64,000 nucleotides of DNA, from NCBI RefSeq assembly GCF_025564085.1, contig NZ_JAMGZJ010000077.1, positions 372,001 through 436,000 of the forward strand, read 5' to 3'. Of the stretch, positions 49,839 to 60,328 are shown piece by piece. How positions within the stretch are numbered: position 1 is the stretch's first letter; each line of letters begins with the position of its first letter. This DNA is from Silvania confinis. GTDB lineage: Bacteria; Pseudomonadota; Gammaproteobacteria; Enterobacterales; Enterobacteriaceae. The notes below the pieces were generated by a model. That model did not search any database. It saw nothing but the letters and a program-made list of their open reading frames with translations, and was not told the origin of the DNA. The position numbers and the translations under genes were made by a program.

Positions 49839-51359
49839 TTAAAGGTGCAAAGACGCAAGACGCAAAATTTCGTTTTGCGTAGTCGTTTTGGTGTCAACAA
49901 TTCCGGCAACGAGACCATTGCTCATTACCAGAATACGGTCTGTGATCCCTAACAATTCCGGCATTTCGGAAGAAATAATAATGATCCCTTTATCTTTCTT
50001 GGCCAGCTCTGCAATCAGCTGATAAATCTCAAACTTTGCCCCCACGTCAATACCACGAGTAGGTTCATCCAGCATTAAAATTTCCGGCTGGGTTAACAGC
50101 CAGCGCCCGATAATAACCTTTTGTTGGTTACCTCCGGACAGCGAGCCAATTTGCGTACGGTGCCCTGGGGTTTTTACGCGCATAGAATCGATTACCCACT
50201 GGGTATCGCTCTTCATACGGGAATTATCCAGCAGACCGATTTTATTTTTATAATTGTGAATATTAGAAATTAAGGAGTTAAAGTTAATATCCAGATAAGC
50301 ATAAATACCGGTTGAGCGACGCTCTTCGGTTACCAGCGCAAAGCCGTGGTTAATGGCTTCGTTGGCGTTATGGTTATTAATCTTTTTACCGTGCAGGGTA
50401 ATTGTCCCGCCCGATTTCTCGCGAATACCGAACAAGGTTTCGACGATATCAGTACGTTTGGCCCCCACCAGACCGGCAATCCCGAGGATTTCGCCTTTGT
50501 GCAGGTCGAACGAAATATCGCGAATTGAAGGCTGGCGCAACGAGGTCAGGTTGCGAACTTCCAGAATGACTTCACCCGGTTTGTTCTCTTTTGTCGGGAA
50601 GCGCTGGTTCAGGGAACGGCCGACCATCATGGCGATGATCTTGTCCATGTCCAGCCCTTCCAGTGGCTGCGTGGCAATCCACTGGCCATCACGCAGAACC
50701 GTGATTTCATCACACAGCTGGAAGATCTCTTCCATCTTGTGCGAAATATAAACGATGCCGCAACCGCGCTCTTTCAGCTTACGAATAATGGTGAACAGGT
50801 GGTTCACCTCTTTCTCCGTCAGAGAAGATGTTGGCTCGTCCATAATAACGATTTTGGCGTTATAGGAGAAAGCCTTGGCGATTTCGATCATCTGCATCTG
50901 TGAAACGGATAACGTACCGACGCGGGCCCGCGGATCGATATCAATATCCAGTTCATCGAAAATAGCTTTCGTGTCTTGATACATTTTGTCCTGATCGACA
51001 AACAGGCCTTTGGTCGGATAACGACCCAGCCACATATTGTCCATAACAGAACGCTGCAGCACCAGGTTAAGTTCCTGGTGAACCATCGACACCCCATTTT
51101 CCAGTGCTTCTTTGGCGGAATGGAAATCGATCTCTTTCCCCTGAAAAACAATGCTGCCAGAATCTTTTTGATAGATCCCAAATAAGCATTTCAATAATGT
51201 TGATTTACCCGCGCCGTTCTCCCCCATTAATGCATGAATGGAGTGAGGCCGTACTTTTAAATTAACATTATCCAGTGCTTTAACCCCGGGAAAGGACTTG
51301 TTGATGTTGCTCATTTCCAACAAGAATTCACCGGACGACTGAGTAGTTGTGCTGACCAT
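49839..51359 (-). CDS. mglA: galactose/methyl-galactoside ABC ATPase MglA
   Basis: This 506-residue protein has two ABC domains fused in tandem. The first carries Walker [25 protein letters not shown] and [11 protein letters not shown]; the second has a degenerate Walker A (GLVGAKRTD), [16 protein letters not shown] and [16 protein letters not shown], as is usual for monosaccharide importers. It powers uptake of galactose bound by MglB. It is separated from mglB by 72 bases that hold a hairpin. Confidence 0.97.
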   Translation of the reverse strand: MVSTTTQSSGEFLLEMSNINKSFPGVKALDNVNLKVRPHSIHALMGENGAGKSTLLKCLFGIYQKDSGSIVFQGKEIDFHSAKEALENGVSMVHQELNLVLQRSVMDNMWLGRYPTKGLFVDQDKMYQDTKAIFDELDIDIDPRARVGTLSVSQMQMIEIAKAFSYNAKIVIMDEPTSSLTEKEVNHLFTIIRKLKERGCGIVYISHKMEEIFQLCDEITVLRDGQWIATQPLEGLDMDKIIAMMVGRSLNQRFPTKENKPGEVILEVRNLTSLRQPSIRDISFDLHKGEILGIAGLVGAKRTDIVETLFGIREKSGGTITLHGKKINNHNANEAINHGFALVTEERRSTGIYAYLDINFNSLISNIHNYKNKIGLLDNSRMKSDTQWVIDSMRVKTPGHRTQIGSLSGGNQQKVIIGRWLLTQPEILMLDEPTRGIDVGAKFEIYQLIAELAKKDKGIIIISSEMPELLGITDRILVMSNGLVAGIVDTKTTTQNEILRLASLHL

Positions 51360-51397
51360 AATTATACCTTATCGGCCTCGCAGATCGCGTAATAAAA

Positions 51398-51416
51398 GGG
51401 CGCAGAATCTGCGCCC
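51398..51416 (-). terminator. intra-operon hairpin/attenuator between mglB and mglA
   Basis: GGGCGCA and TGCGCCC pair around a 5-base loop, and on the minus-strand transcript the stem is followed by TTTTATTA. Most transcripts may stop or be trimmed here, leaving more mglB than mglA-mglC message, as needed for a binding protein. Confidence 0.75.
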
Positions 51417-51431
51417 AGGGAGTGCTAAAAC

Positions 51432-52430
51432 TTATTTGCTGGTGAACTGCGCCAGGTTTTCTTTATCTACGCCAACGTACGGTACGCGAACAATTTTGTT
51501 CTCGATTTTCCAGTTAGTACCGTCAGCAGCGCCTTTGCCATCTGCCAGGTTTTTCGCCAGATCGAAGGTCGCTTTCGCCTGGTTGTTGGCATCGTTCAGC
51601 ACGGTACCGGCCATTGCACCAGATTTAACCAGTGACAGCGCTTCAGGCAGGGCATCCACACCAAAGACCGGAATAGAGGATTTGTTGTGTGCTTTCAGTG
51701 CTTCGATTGCGCCCATTGCCATTGCATCGTTGTTAGCGATAATCACTTCGATTTTGTTAGCATTTGGGCCGGACAGCCAGGCGTCCATCTTGTCTTTCGC
51801 CATCGCGGTGTCCCACATTGCGGTATCTAAAGCCAGCTGCTGGGTTTTGAGACCCTTGTCGTTCAGCTCTTTGATAACGTAAGTGGTACGGGCTTCAGCA
51901 TCCGGGTGGCCCGGCTCGCCTTTCAGCAGTACGAACTGAATCTGACCGTCTTTGTTCAGGTCCCAGTTCGGGTTTGCCGCCCAGTGTTTAGCAATCAGGT
52001 CGCCCTGAATAATGCCGGATTCTTTAGAGTCGGTACCCACGTAGAAGGCTTTATCGTAGCTATCCAGCGCTTTACGGGAAGGCTCTTTGTTGAAGAACAC
52101 GATTGGCACATTCTGGCCACGCGCTTTATCGATAACGGTGCCTGCAGCAGCCGGGTCAACCAGGTTGATGGCCAGTGCTTTCACGCCTTTAGCCAGCAGA
52201 ACGTCGATCTGGTCGTTCTGTTTGGACTGGTCGTTCTGGGAGTCATTCATCAGCAGCTGAATGTCTGGTGATGCTTTACCTTCTTTCTCAATTGCTTTAC
52301 GTACAACAGACATGAAGTTGTCGTCGTATTTATAGATAGTCACACCAATACGGGTATCTGCAGCGTGCGCAGCCGCCCCAAAAAGCATACTTGCCATCAC
52401 AGCAGACAGAGCCAACACCTTCTTATTCAT
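51432..52430 (-). CDS. mglB: D-galactose/D-glucose-binding protein MglB
   Basis: This 332-residue periplasmic protein captures galactose and glucose for MglAC and serves as the ligand for the Trg chemoreceptor. The signal peptide is [20 protein letters not shown] ending AHA. The mature protein shows [20 protein letters not shown], the calcium-loop region DLNKDGQIQ and [20 protein letters not shown]. The start at 52430, preceded by GGAGATATC, matches E. coli; a longer frame adds 19 residues from the leader. Confidence 0.97.
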   Translation of the reverse strand: MNKKVLALSAVMASMLFGAAAHAADTRIGVTIYKYDDNFMSVVRKAIEKEGKASPDIQLLMNDSQNDQSKQNDQIDVLLAKGVKALAINLVDPAAAGTVIDKARGQNVPIVFFNKEPSRKALDSYDKAFYVGTDSKESGIIQGDLIAKHWAANPNWDLNKDGQIQFVLLKGEPGHPDAEARTTYVIKELNDKGLKTQQLALDTAMWDTAMAKDKMDAWLSGPNANKIEVIIANNDAMAMGAIEALKAHNKSSIPVFGVDALPEALSLVKSGAMAGTVLNDANNQAKATFDLAKNLADGKGAADGTNWKIENKIVRVPYVGVDKENLAQFTSK

Positions 52431-52649
52431 GATATCTCCGGTTTTTATGCAGGGTAGTTTGTGTGAATAACGATCGGCAGGCAGCATGTTAATGAAACGT
52501 TAATGCCGGCCGAAGTCCACTTATAAAATTTCTATCTTCCTTGGTCGGTAACGCTCCAGAATGCGTTTTTTTGGTTGTTTCACGTACCTTGGCTATAGTG
52601 AAAGTGATTAATCACCGTTACATAGCGTTTCAGTCTCTAAAACGCTGAC

Positions 52650-52710
52650 ATCATAGACAGCGCCTTGTTAAGATACTGTGAATTTACTCACAGATTGAAA
52701 ACGGTTACAT
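52650..52710 (-). promoter_or_regulatory. mglB promoter with CRP and GalR/GalS sites
   Basis: The minus strand has -10 TATGAT (52650-52655). CRP site TGTGA-ATTTAC-TCACA (52677-52692) is perfect and centred at -41.5 from the implied start at 52643. A GalR/GalS operator, ATGTAACCGTTTTCAA on the minus strand (52695-52710), lies just upstream and matches GTGKAANCGNTTNCAC except at its ends. Confidence 0.85.
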
Positions 52711-52722
52711 CACCTCGCATTA

Positions 52723-53745
52723 TCAGTTAGTGATCGGAGCCACAATTTGCCGAATGGCAACCGAGTGGCGACGCACTAAAGTCGGCATGAAACAGTGTGT
52801 TGCGTTGATATCCAGCATCCCTGCCGCGCCCTGTAACGCCAGTTCAGTGGCCAGCCGCGCCATAGAGGCGATCGGGTAACGCACGGTCGTTAGCTGCGGG
52901 TCGGTGTAACGGGCAATCGGGATATCATCGAAACCAATCAATGACAAATGCTGTGGCACCGCAATGCCGTTGTCTTTTAACGCAGTCAATGCCCCTGCGG
53001 CCATGCTGTCGTTGTAGGCAAAGACCGCCGTTAGCTGCAGATTACGTCCGAGCAGCTCCACCATCGCGGCTTCCCCGCCCTGCATATCCGGCGCACCGGT
53101 GCCAATCCAGCTTTCGGAGGCGGTGATCCCCTGCTCCAGCAGCGCTTTCTGCCAGCCTTCACGGCGCATGTCGTCATCCTCAACCCGGTGGCTGGACGCC
53201 AGATATCCGATGCGCTGATGGCCGTTATTGACCAGCATCCGCGTCGCCATCATCGCGCCGCTGACGTTATCAAGGCAGACGCAGCGATGGGCGAAGCCGG
53301 GCACAATGCGGTTAATCAGCACCATGCCGGGGATCTGCCCCATCAGCACCGACAGCTCTTCGTCGCTTAAGGCTTTGGAGTGGACAATCAGTGCGTTACA
53401 GCGCTGGCGGATCAGCACCTCAATAGCATTGCGCTCTTTTTCCGCCTCGTGATAGCTATTGCCAATCAGCACATATTTATTGTGCTCCTGGGCAACCATA
53501 TCGACGGCTTTCACCAGCGCGCCAAAGAAGGCGTCCGATACATCCATCACCACCACACCGATGGTATCGCTCATCTGGGTCGCCAGCGCCTGCGCGTTGG
53601 CATTAGGGCGATAGCCCAGCGCCGTGACTGCTTTCATCACGGACTCGCGCGTTTCCGGGCTGACCAGCGCACTATTGTTCAATACTCTGGAGACCGTGGC
53701 GACAGAGACGCCCGCCTGACGGGCGACGTCACGAATGGTGATCAT
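52723..53745 (-). CDS. galS: LacI-family repressor GalS (mgl isorepressor)
   Basis: This 340-residue repressor/regulator of mglBAC and other gal genes responds to galactose. The N-terminal helix-turn-helix is [20 protein letters not shown] with VLNNSALVS (hinge helix NANAQALA), followed by a periplasmic-binding-like effector domain ([39 protein letters not shown]). The start at 53745 equals the E. coli start; an upstream GTG adds three residues. It has its own CRP/Gal operator pair at 53836-53870. Confidence 0.97.
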   Translation of the reverse strand: MITIRDVARQAGVSVATVSRVLNNSALVSPETRESVMKAVTALGYRPNANAQALATQMSDTIGVVVMDVSDAFFGALVKAVDMVAQEHNKYVLIGNSYHEAEKERNAIEVLIRQRCNALIVHSKALSDEELSVLMGQIPGMVLINRIVPGFAHRCVCLDNVSGAMMATRMLVNNGHQRIGYLASSHRVEDDDMRREGWQKALLEQGITASESWIGTGAPDMQGGEAAMVELLGRNLQLTAVFAYNDSMAAGALTALKDNGIAVPQHLSLIGFDDIPIARYTDPQLTTVRYPIASMARLATELALQGAAGMLDINATHCFMPTLVRRHSVAIRQIVAPITN

Positions 53746-53835
53746 ATTCACCACACTTATTTAATTTGCAGCAGCTCACAGACACCCCCTGTGTTTAGCA
53801 AGGTGACTATTCTGGCAGCGAGAAGGCAGCGACTA

Positions 53836-53870
53836 CGTGAAGAAGCTCACAACGATGAAAACGGTTACAT
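53836..53870 (-). promoter_or_regulatory. galS control region: CRP site and Gal operator
   Basis: CGTGA-AGAAGC-TCACA (53836-53851) is a near-perfect CRP site. TGAAAACGGTTACAT follows (operator 53855-53870) and is identical at its core to the mglB operator. Placed at -41.5, CRP implies a start near 53802 with -10 CAGAAT. This supports autoregulation of galS. Confidence 0.75.
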
Positions 53871-53900
53871 CCGTTTTGTTAATGATTGTGATCTGGATCG

Positions 53901-55058
53901 TTATCCGGATGTATTGTTTGATGATACCCCTGAAGCACGTGCGGTTAATTGCCGCCAGCACCATTCGAGGGGGCCCTGGCGGAAGTAGCGTAGCCAGAGA
54001 ACAGAGAAGAGGATGTTCGCCAGCCAGACCAGCGGGACAAAGGCCAGCAGCTGCAGACGGTCAAAATGCATAAACAGGCCGAGATGGTAAAACAGCGTCG
54101 TGCAGATAAGCGTTTGTAAAATGTAGTTACTCAGCGCCATTCGTCCGACGCAGGCAATCGCCATCACCAGCCTGAAGCGACTGAGCTGTGGCCAGAAGCC
54201 GTAAATTAACGCAGCATAGCCGATGGTCTGGAACGGCGCGCTCAGTTCGCGCGGGGCCTGCAGTAAAAAGGCGCACCAGCGGTAATCCCAGTTGAGCTGC
54301 CACTGCGCAATCACCGCTGGCAGGTTAATCACCAGCCCAATCAACACCAGCCAGAGGCCGGTGCGTCGATAGTGGCGCAGGCTGAATTCGCCCCTCAGCC
54401 AGCCGGTACGCATCAACGACGCGCCGATCAGCATCATCCCCGCCAGCTGCCAGCCATACTGTGCCCCAAGGGCCAGCAGATTGCTGCCCAGCATATCGAT
54501 GCGGTTGCTGGCCGCTTCCATGCCGCCACCCAACTTCCAGAACTGTTCGTACTGCAGGTTTGCTGCATCCGGCACCCACGAACGGTTGGTGGAGCCGCCA
54601 GAGATCATCCCCAGCAGCAGTAAAATAGCGACGCCGATGACAAACAGCACCACGCCGGTGTTGAACAGATTTTTGACATCATGAGCATCGCGAATGATGC
54701 GCCAGCAGATCAGACCCACCAGCCCGTAGGCCAGCAGAATATCGCCATCCCAGAAGAAGATCCCATGGATGAAACCGAGCAGCACCAGCAGCGAAAGCCG
54801 GGCCTGGATCCAGCGTTTGCCGCGTTTGAGTAACAGCTGGAGCCCTGCGCCAAACAACAGGGCAAACAGGGTCAGGAATTTGACCTGGGCGAACAGATCC
54901 AGCACAGCCCATGTCCAGGCATCGCGCAGAGTGATGTCGCCATACCAGGCGGGGTTTAGATAGGCGGCCTTCGGCAAACCGAAGGCGCTAATATTGAGTA
55001 GCAGAATACCCAGAATCGCGACGCCACGGACGAAATCCAGCGTGACATTTCTTTCCAT
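53901..55058 (-). CDS. yeiB: DUF418 membrane protein YeiB
   Basis: This 385-residue protein has about nine to ten membrane helices. The N-terminal LDFVRGVAILGILLLNISAF is the DUF1624-type start; the C-terminal half is DUF418 (LSNYILQTLICTTLFYHLGL). It matches E. coli YeiB in length. Role unknown; acyltransferase-like membrane enzymes share the fold. It starts 17 bases after the folE stop, so the two genes are co-transcribed. Confidence 0.94.
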   Translation of the reverse strand: MERNVTLDFVRGVAILGILLLNISAFGLPKAAYLNPAWYGDITLRDAWTWAVLDLFAQVKFLTLFALLFGAGLQLLLKRGKRWIQARLSLLVLLGFIHGIFFWDGDILLAYGLVGLICWRIIRDAHDVKNLFNTGVVLFVIGVAILLLLGMISGGSTNRSWVPDAANLQYEQFWKLGGGMEAASNRIDMLGSNLLALGAQYGWQLAGMMLIGASLMRTGWLRGEFSLRHYRRTGLWLVLIGLVINLPAVIAQWQLNWDYRWCAFLLQAPRELSAPFQTIGYAALIYGFWPQLSRFRLVMAIACVGRMALSNYILQTLICTTLFYHLGLFMHFDRLQLLAFVPLVWLANILFSVLWLRYFRQGPLEWCWRQLTARASGVSSNNTSG

Positions 55059-55075
55059 GTACTCTGCCCTGACGA

Positions 55076-55744
55076 TCAGTTGTGGTGACGCACGGCGCGC
55101 AGGAACTCCTGGCGGGTGTTCTGGCTGGATTTAAACAGGCCGCCCAGCGAGGTGGTGGTGGTGGCGCTGGTCGCATCACGAATGCCGCGCGCTTTCACGC
55201 AGTAATGCACTGCATCAATCGATACCGCCACGTTGTTGGTGCCGAGCAGCGTTTGCAGCGCGATCAGGATCTGCTGAGTTAAACGCTCCTGAACCTGCGG
55301 ACGCTGGGCAAAGAACTGCACGATACGGTTAATTTTCGACAAACCAATGACCGCCTCTTTGGGGATATAGGCCACCGTCGCTTTGCCGTCGATAGTCACA
55401 AAGTGATGCTCGCAGGTGCTGGTCAGGGTGATATCGCGCACGGTCACCATCTCATCAACCTTCATTTTATTTTCAATGACGGTGATTTTTGGGAAATTAG
55501 CGTAATCCAGCCCGGAGAAGATCTCATCGACGTACATTTTGGCGATGCGACGCGGGGTCTCCATCAGACTGTCATCGCTCAAATCGAGATTCAGCAGCTG
55601 CATGATTTCGGTCATATGCCCGGAAATAAGACGTTTACGTGTTTCGTTGTCCAGATCCTGAACCGGTGGACGCAACGGGGTTTCAAGGCCGTGCGCAACC
55701 AGCGCTTCGTGGACAAGGGCTGCTTCTTTACTCATTGATGACAT
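55076..55744 (-). CDS. folE: GTP cyclohydrolase I
   Basis: This 222-residue enzyme opens the tetrahydrofolate pathway by converting GTP to 7,8-dihydroneopterin triphosphate. Zinc ligands are visible in [13 protein letters not shown] (Cys and His) and in [14 protein letters not shown] (Cys). The remainder ([37 protein letters not shown]) is nearly identical to E. coli FolE. AGGAG precedes the ATG. It is followed by yeiB. Confidence 0.98.
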   Translation of the reverse strand: MSSMSKEAALVHEALVAHGLETPLRPPVQDLDNETRKRLISGHMTEIMQLLNLDLSDDSLMETPRRIAKMYVDEIFSGLDYANFPKITVIENKMKVDEMVTVRDITLTSTCEHHFVTIDGKATVAYIPKEAVIGLSKINRIVQFFAQRPQVQERLTQQILIALQTLLGTNNVAVSIDAVHYCVKARGIRDATSATTTTSLGGLFKSSQNTRQEFLRAVRHHN

Positions 55745-55861
55745 TCTGTTCTCCTGCAGGTGTGGCGCTCTTCTGCCCTCCGTGGGGCAAAATGTGCACT
55801 TATTGTGCGTGAGGCGGCGAGCATAATCCAGTATTCACCGCGATAATTAATACGATTGCCG

Positions 55862-56995
55862 TTACCTTTCAACGTGACGCCGCCAGACCAGCCCGCCCGC
55901 GATAAAAAGGGCAATGCCGGCGAGGCCCAGCGCGGGCTCAAGCCTGTGCATCAGCCAGCTCGACAACGCCGAGGTCATCGGGCCAATCAGTTGCCCGACG
56001 GCATAGCCGGTGGTGAGCAATCCGGCCATATAGCGCGTGTGGTTCGGGGCCAGTTCGCGACCGTACAACAACGATAGCTGCACCGCGCATAAAAATCCTC
56101 CGCCCACCAGCAATGCACCGGTCACCAGACCGGCCATCCCCGGCAGCAGCCAGGCAGCAATTACCCCCACCGCCTGCAGCCACAATACCAGCGCCAGTCT
56201 GCGATGGGTGGTGGAAACATGACGCAGGGCGATGCTCAGGGCGATGCCTAATACGGCGGCAACGCCAAATACCGGCCAGACAAACTGGGCAAACACGCTG
56301 CCGGGAAAACGCAGCGCCGCCATCTGCGACAGAAATGTCGCCGGGAGGATGTAGCCAAACCCGGCGAGACTGTAACTCCAGACCAGGCGACGCAGGTCGC
56401 GGGTCAGCGTCAGTGGCTCAGGGGTGGAGCCCGGACGGTGCAGCTGCCCGGCGCGCGGCAGGTAGCGAGCAATCAGCGCCACCAGCACCAGCGCCAGCAC
56501 ACCATAAATTTGCCAGGCGGCCCCGGCAGTGAGCCCCTGCGCCTGGATCCACACCGCCAGCAACCCGCTGATGGCGATCCCGGCACCCGGCCCGGCAAAC
56601 ACCGCCGCGCTTAAGCCCGGCCTGGCAAAATGGGCCAGCCGTTCGTTGGTCCAGGCGGCAATCAGCACCATCGACCAGCCGCTCATGCAGCCAATCACAA
56701 AGCGCAGCAATCCGTGAATAACCGCGTTATCGGCCACCGCCGAAAGCAAGGTCAGTGCCACAGCGCCAATGATACCCAGCCACAGGCGGCCTTCGACAAA
56801 GCGATGCGCGCGCATGGCATCCCACGCCCCCACCAGATAGCCGAGGTAGTTCATGGCGGCCACCAGCCCGGCACTGGTCAGGGTGAGTTGCCCGGCAGCA
56901 ATCATCAGCGGCACCTGCGGGGTAAAGGCAAAACGCCCTATTCCCATCGCCACGACCAGAACCACAAATCCGCTAAGCGCGATACGCAGCGCCAT
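55862..56995 (-). CDS. YbfB/YjiJ-family MFS transporter
   Basis: This 377-residue protein has twelve membrane helices. The opening MALRIALSGFVVLVVAMGIG followed by RFAFTPQVPLMI is the signature of the YbfB/YjiJ group. The start at ATG 56995 is chosen because GGAG lies 5 bases upstream; a GTG two codons before overlaps that site. It is an accessory gene between folE and yeiG, which are neighbours in E. coli. Substrate unknown. It is divergent from yeiG. Confidence 0.85.
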   Translation of the reverse strand: MALRIALSGFVVLVVAMGIGRFAFTPQVPLMIAAGQLTLTSAGLVAAMNYLGYLVGAWDAMRAHRFVEGRLWLGIIGAVALTLLSAVADNAVIHGLLRFVIGCMSGWSMVLIAAWTNERLAHFARPGLSAAVFAGPGAGIAISGLLAVWIQAQGLTAGAAWQIYGVLALVLVALIARYLPRAGQLHRPGSTPEPLTLTRDLRRLVWSYSLAGFGYILPATFLSQMAALRFPGSVFAQFVWPVFGVAAVLGIALSIALRHVSTTHRRLALVLWLQAVGVIAAWLLPGMAGLVTGALLVGGGFLCAVQLSLLYGRELAPNHTRYMAGLLTTGYAVGQLIGPMTSALSSWLMHRLEPALGLAGIALFIAGGLVWRRHVER

Positions 56996-57136
56996 GACCA
57001 CTCCAGTTGTTAAAGTTTCGTAAATTCATGATGCAGGATATGAAGAAAATGCGGAAGTGAAAGTTGCTCACACGTAATTGAATAATCTGTATTATGGCTT
57101 TCAACCCTCGATATTCCCTTCCTGAAGGAGCCCTGC

Positions 57137-57973
57137 ATGGAACTGCTCGAAGAGCACTACTGTTTTGAAGGTCGACAGCAGCGCTGGCGGCATGACTCCG
57201 CCGTGCTGAACTGCGCAATGACGTTCAGCATTTTTCTGCCGCCTGCCAACGGCGCGGCAAAACCGCCGGTGCTGTACTGGCTCTCCGGCCTGACCTGCAA
57301 TGATGAAAACTTCACCACCAAAGCGGGCGCCCAGCGCGTGGCGGCTGAACTGGGGATCGCCCTTGTGATGCCGGACACCAGCCCGCGCGGCGATGACGTG
57401 GCGGACGACGCCGGTTACGACCTGGGCAAAGGCGCCGGGTTCTATCTCAACGCCACCCAGCAACCCTGGGCACGTCACTACCGGATGTACGATTACCTGC
57501 GTGATGAGCTGCCTGCACTGATTCAGGCACAATTCGCGGTGAGCGATCGCTGTGCCATCAGCGGGCATTCCATGGGCGGACACGGCGCGCTGATCATGGC
57601 GCTGAAAAACCCAGGCAAATACGTCAGCGTCTCGGCCTTTGCGCCGATTGTGAATCCGACTCAGGTGCCATGGGGACAGAAAGCGTTCTCGAACTATCTG
57701 GGTGAAGATACGGCGACCTGGCAGGAGTGGGACAGCTGCGCGCTGATGCTTAACAGCCAGCCAGAACAGGCAATCCCGACGCTTATCGATCAGGGCGACG
57801 GCGATCAGTTCCTTGCCAGCCAGTTACAGCCCGCGGTGCTGGCCGAAGCCGCACGCCAGACGTCGTGGCCGCTGACGCTGCGCATCCAGCCCGGCTACGA
57901 TCACAGCTACTATTTCATGGCGTCATTTATCGACGATCATCTGCGCTTCCATGCGCAGCATTTATTCAAGTAA
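57137..57973 (+). CDS. yeiG: S-formylglutathione hydrolase YeiG
   Basis: This 278-residue esterase D family hydrolase finishes formaldehyde detoxification by splitting S-formylglutathione to formate and glutathione. The nucleophile Ser is in [12 protein letters not shown] (near 150), with catalytic Asp and His expected in DQGDGDQFL and [25 protein letters not shown] is the oxyanion-hole strand. Length equals E. coli YeiG. GGAG lies 9 bases upstream. A REP element follows. Confidence 0.96.
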   Translation: MELLEEHYCFEGRQQRWRHDSAVLNCAMTFSIFLPPANGAAKPPVLYWLSGLTCNDENFTTKAGAQRVAAELGIALVMPDTSPRGDDVADDAGYDLGKGAGFYLNATQQPWARHYRMYDYLRDELPALIQAQFAVSDRCAISGHSMGGHGALIMALKNPGKYVSVSAFAPIVNPTQVPWGQKAFSNYLGEDTATWQEWDSCALMLNSQPEQAIPTLIDQGDGDQFLASQLQPAVLAEAARQTSWPLTLRIQPGYDHSYYFMASFIDDHLRFHAQHLFK

Positions 57974-57983
57974 GTGCCCGCCT

Positions 57984-58061
57984 CGTGCCCGGTGGCGCTT
58001 CGCTTACCGTGCCTACGGGTGCCATTTGTAGGCCGGGCAAGCAACGCGCCGCCCGGCGTTT
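57984..58061. repeat. REP/BIME element between yeiG and cirA
   Basis: The GTGCCCGGTGGCGCTTCGCT half and the GCAACGCGCCGCCCGGCGTT half form a degenerate REP pair, with GCCTACGGG / GTAGGCCGGGC inside. Confidence 0.75.
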
Positions 58062-58067
58062 TCAGCA

Positions 58068-60038
58068 TCAGAACTGGTAATCCACCGCCATAAAGTAACG
58101 GCGGCCATCTTCATTGTAGCTGTAGTCGTCACGGCTGAGGTCTTTATCCAGCAGGTTCATGACGCCCGCGCGCAGCTTGACGCTTTTGCTCGCCTGCCAT
58201 GCGCCACCGGTGTTCCATACCACGTAGCCACCCGGCGTGGTGCCGCCGCTGGTGATGGTGCGTTTCTCACCGGTATAGTTACCCTGCACATAGAAGGACC
58301 ACGCCTGCGTAGCCTGCCAGTCAACCGTACCGTTTGCGGTATGGAACGGCAGATCGGACAGCGGCTTGTTGTCGCCGTTGCTGACATCACGCCCGTCGTT
58401 GTAGGTGTAGTTCAGGCTCACGCGCCAGTCTTCGGCCAGCGGGAACTTCAGCTCCGTTTCCAGGCCACGAATACGCGCCTTGTTAACGTTGTAATAACGG
58501 AAAATCGGCTCGCCATCGGCGTTCAGACCGACATAGTTCGGGTAGCTCTGTGCCTGATTGGCGTTCGCGGTACGCAGAATGCTGATGCGATCGTCAACAT
58601 CGTTCTGGAAGGCGGTGACGCTGGCCTGCACGCCCTCTAACCAACCCTCTTCACCGGTATAGTACAGACCCAGTTCAAAGCTTTCGCTGGTTTCCGGTTT
58701 CAGATCCGGGCTACCGACAATCTCACAGGCGCCGCGACAGGAACCGGTGGTCCAGTCCGGGCTGAGCTGCAGCAGAGATGGCGCTTTGAAGGCCGTTGCC
58801 CAACCCCCTTTCACCGTCACGGTATCGGTCGCGTTATAGACCAGATACGCACGCGGGCTCCAGTGGTCGCCGTAGGTTTCGTGGTCATCCATACGCACGC
58901 CAGTGGTCAACGCCAGCGGCTCGAAAATCCGCCATTCGTCTTCGATAAACAGCGCGTACTGGCTGGCCGAGGTGTTACTGCTGCTGCCGCCCGTCAGGTT
59001 AATCGGATCTTTCAGCTTGTCGTGACGCCATTCCCCGCCGAGGGTGATCAGCTGGTTGATGTCACTCAGCGGCAGAACATATTTACCGTCAAGGGAGGTG
59101 TTTTCAGAGGTGATCGGGTTGCTGTTGCTCGGGTTCTTGTTCTCGACTTTTTCACCGTAGAATTTCAGTTCGCTGTTACCTAATCCCCAGCGGCCATTGT
59201 GGCTCAGGGAGTAGTTCTGGCGCTCAAGGCGGTTCTGATCCAGCGAGTCGGAGTCGCGATCCTGACGGTCAAAGCCGTAGCCGGCGGTGAAGTCATGATT
59301 TTCGTTCGGCGTCCAGGCAAATTCCACGTTGGCGTCGCGGCTGGTAAAGCCTTCGATACGCGGGGTTTCACCGGTGGCGCTGGTGGTGGACTCCTGCGGT
59401 TTGTCTTTGTCGCGCTGCTGCACGCTGCCGAAGGCTTTCATGCCGAGAACGCCGTCCACCAGTGGGCCGCTGGTATAGAACTGGCCGCCGTAGGTATCGC
59501 CGCGATCGCGGTGTTCCTGGATAGTGGTATCTGCGGTGAGGGTGCCGGTCCAGCTCTGGCCGATTTTTTTGGTGATGATGTTCACCACGCCGCCCAGCGC
59601 ATCTGAGCCGTACAGGGAAGACATCGGGCCACGCACGACTTCGATACGCTCGATGGCGTCAACCGGGATCCAGTTAAGATCGAAGTCATTATGACGGAAG
59701 ACCGCATTGCGCGAGCTGACGCGCTTACCGTCAATCAGGATCAGCGTATAGCTGCTGTCGAGGCCACGAATGCTGACGCCCTGGCGGTTGTCCCCTTCGT
59801 TAGTGAGTTGCACACCTGGAACTTCCTGTAACACATCTTTCAGGTTCTGTACCGGCTTACGCTGTAGATCCTGCTGGGTAATGACGCTGATACTGGCAGG
59901 GGCATCTTTCAGGTTTTGCTCATTGGCCGATGCAGTAACAACCATCGTCTCGCCAGGTTCAGCGGCAACAACTGGCAGGGCGAAGGACAGAGCAGACGCG
60001 CACAGCCCTCCCCGTACGAAGGGATTCAACCTAAACAT
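58068..60038 (-). CDS. cirA: TonB-dependent catecholate siderophore receptor CirA
   Basis: This 656-residue outer-membrane receptor takes up dihydroxybenzoyl-serine and related catecholates and is the colicin I receptor in E. coli. The signal peptide ends [10 protein letters not shown]; the TonB box is ETMVVTAS, followed by the plug domain ([40 protein letters not shown]) and a 22-strand barrel ending in YFMAVDYQF. The start at 60038 ([16 protein letters not shown]), with GGAG 9 bases upstream, matches E. coli. A Fur box lies about 190 bases upstream. Confidence 0.97.
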   Translation of the reverse strand: MFRLNPFVRGGLCASALSFALPVVAAEPGETMVVTASANEQNLKDAPASISVITQQDLQRKPVQNLKDVLQEVPGVQLTNEGDNRQGVSIRGLDSSYTLILIDGKRVSSRNAVFRHNDFDLNWIPVDAIERIEVVRGPMSSLYGSDALGGVVNIITKKIGQSWTGTLTADTTIQEHRDRGDTYGGQFYTSGPLVDGVLGMKAFGSVQQRDKDKPQESTTSATGETPRIEGFTSRDANVEFAWTPNENHDFTAGYGFDRQDRDSDSLDQNRLERQNYSLSHNGRWGLGNSELKFYGEKVENKNPSNSNPITSENTSLDGKYVLPLSDINQLITLGGEWRHDKLKDPINLTGGSSSNTSASQYALFIEDEWRIFEPLALTTGVRMDDHETYGDHWSPRAYLVYNATDTVTVKGGWATAFKAPSLLQLSPDWTTGSCRGACEIVGSPDLKPETSESFELGLYYTGEEGWLEGVQASVTAFQNDVDDRISILRTANANQAQSYPNYVGLNADGEPIFRYYNVNKARIRGLETELKFPLAEDWRVSLNYTYNDGRDVSNGDNKPLSDLPFHTANGTVDWQATQAWSFYVQGNYTGEKRTITSGGTTPGGYVVWNTGGAWQASKSVKLRAGVMNLLDKDLSRDDYSYNEDGRRYFMAVDYQF

Positions 60039-60228
60039 TCCAAAATCTCCATGAGGTAAACACAGCAAAATCAAATGATTCATGCTCACTATGCATCGCA
60101 AACCGCCCGCTTCTCTGGCGAGTCGGTTGAGTGCTTTTTTGAAGGTGTGGCAGTCACGTCCTCCCCTGACCAGGGCGATGACATGAACGCCTTCATCCTT
60201 TTTATTGCGATGCTAACGATAAAGCAAA

Positions 60229-60243
60229 CGATAACTATTATCA
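60229..60243 (-). promoter_or_regulatory. Fur box of cirA
   Basis: CGATAAC-T-ATTATCA is a 7-1-7 Fur repeat that matches TGATAATnATTATCA at 13 of 14 paired positions apart from its left end and one internal base. A further GATAAA half-site lies next to it. It fits iron repression of cirA. Confidence 0.75.
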
Positions 60244-60287
60244 ATTCAATTGTTAAAAGTTATGTCAATTGTTCATATTATGGCGAT

Positions 60288-60314
60288 AAAAAAACCCGCT
60301 CGAATGAGCGGGTT
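60288..60314 (-). terminator. lysP terminator
   Basis: On the minus strand AACCCGCTC and GAGCGGGTT pair around a 4-base loop and are followed by seven T, 15 bases past the lysP stop. Confidence 0.92.
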
Positions 60315-60328
60315 GAAGAGAGGGGCAA

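Noticed and set aside
48767..60314. Near-identical terminators at 48767-48796 and 60288-60314 as a mobile repeat
   Set aside because: Only the CCCGCTC stem is shared; such stems recur by chance and function in enterobacterial terminators.
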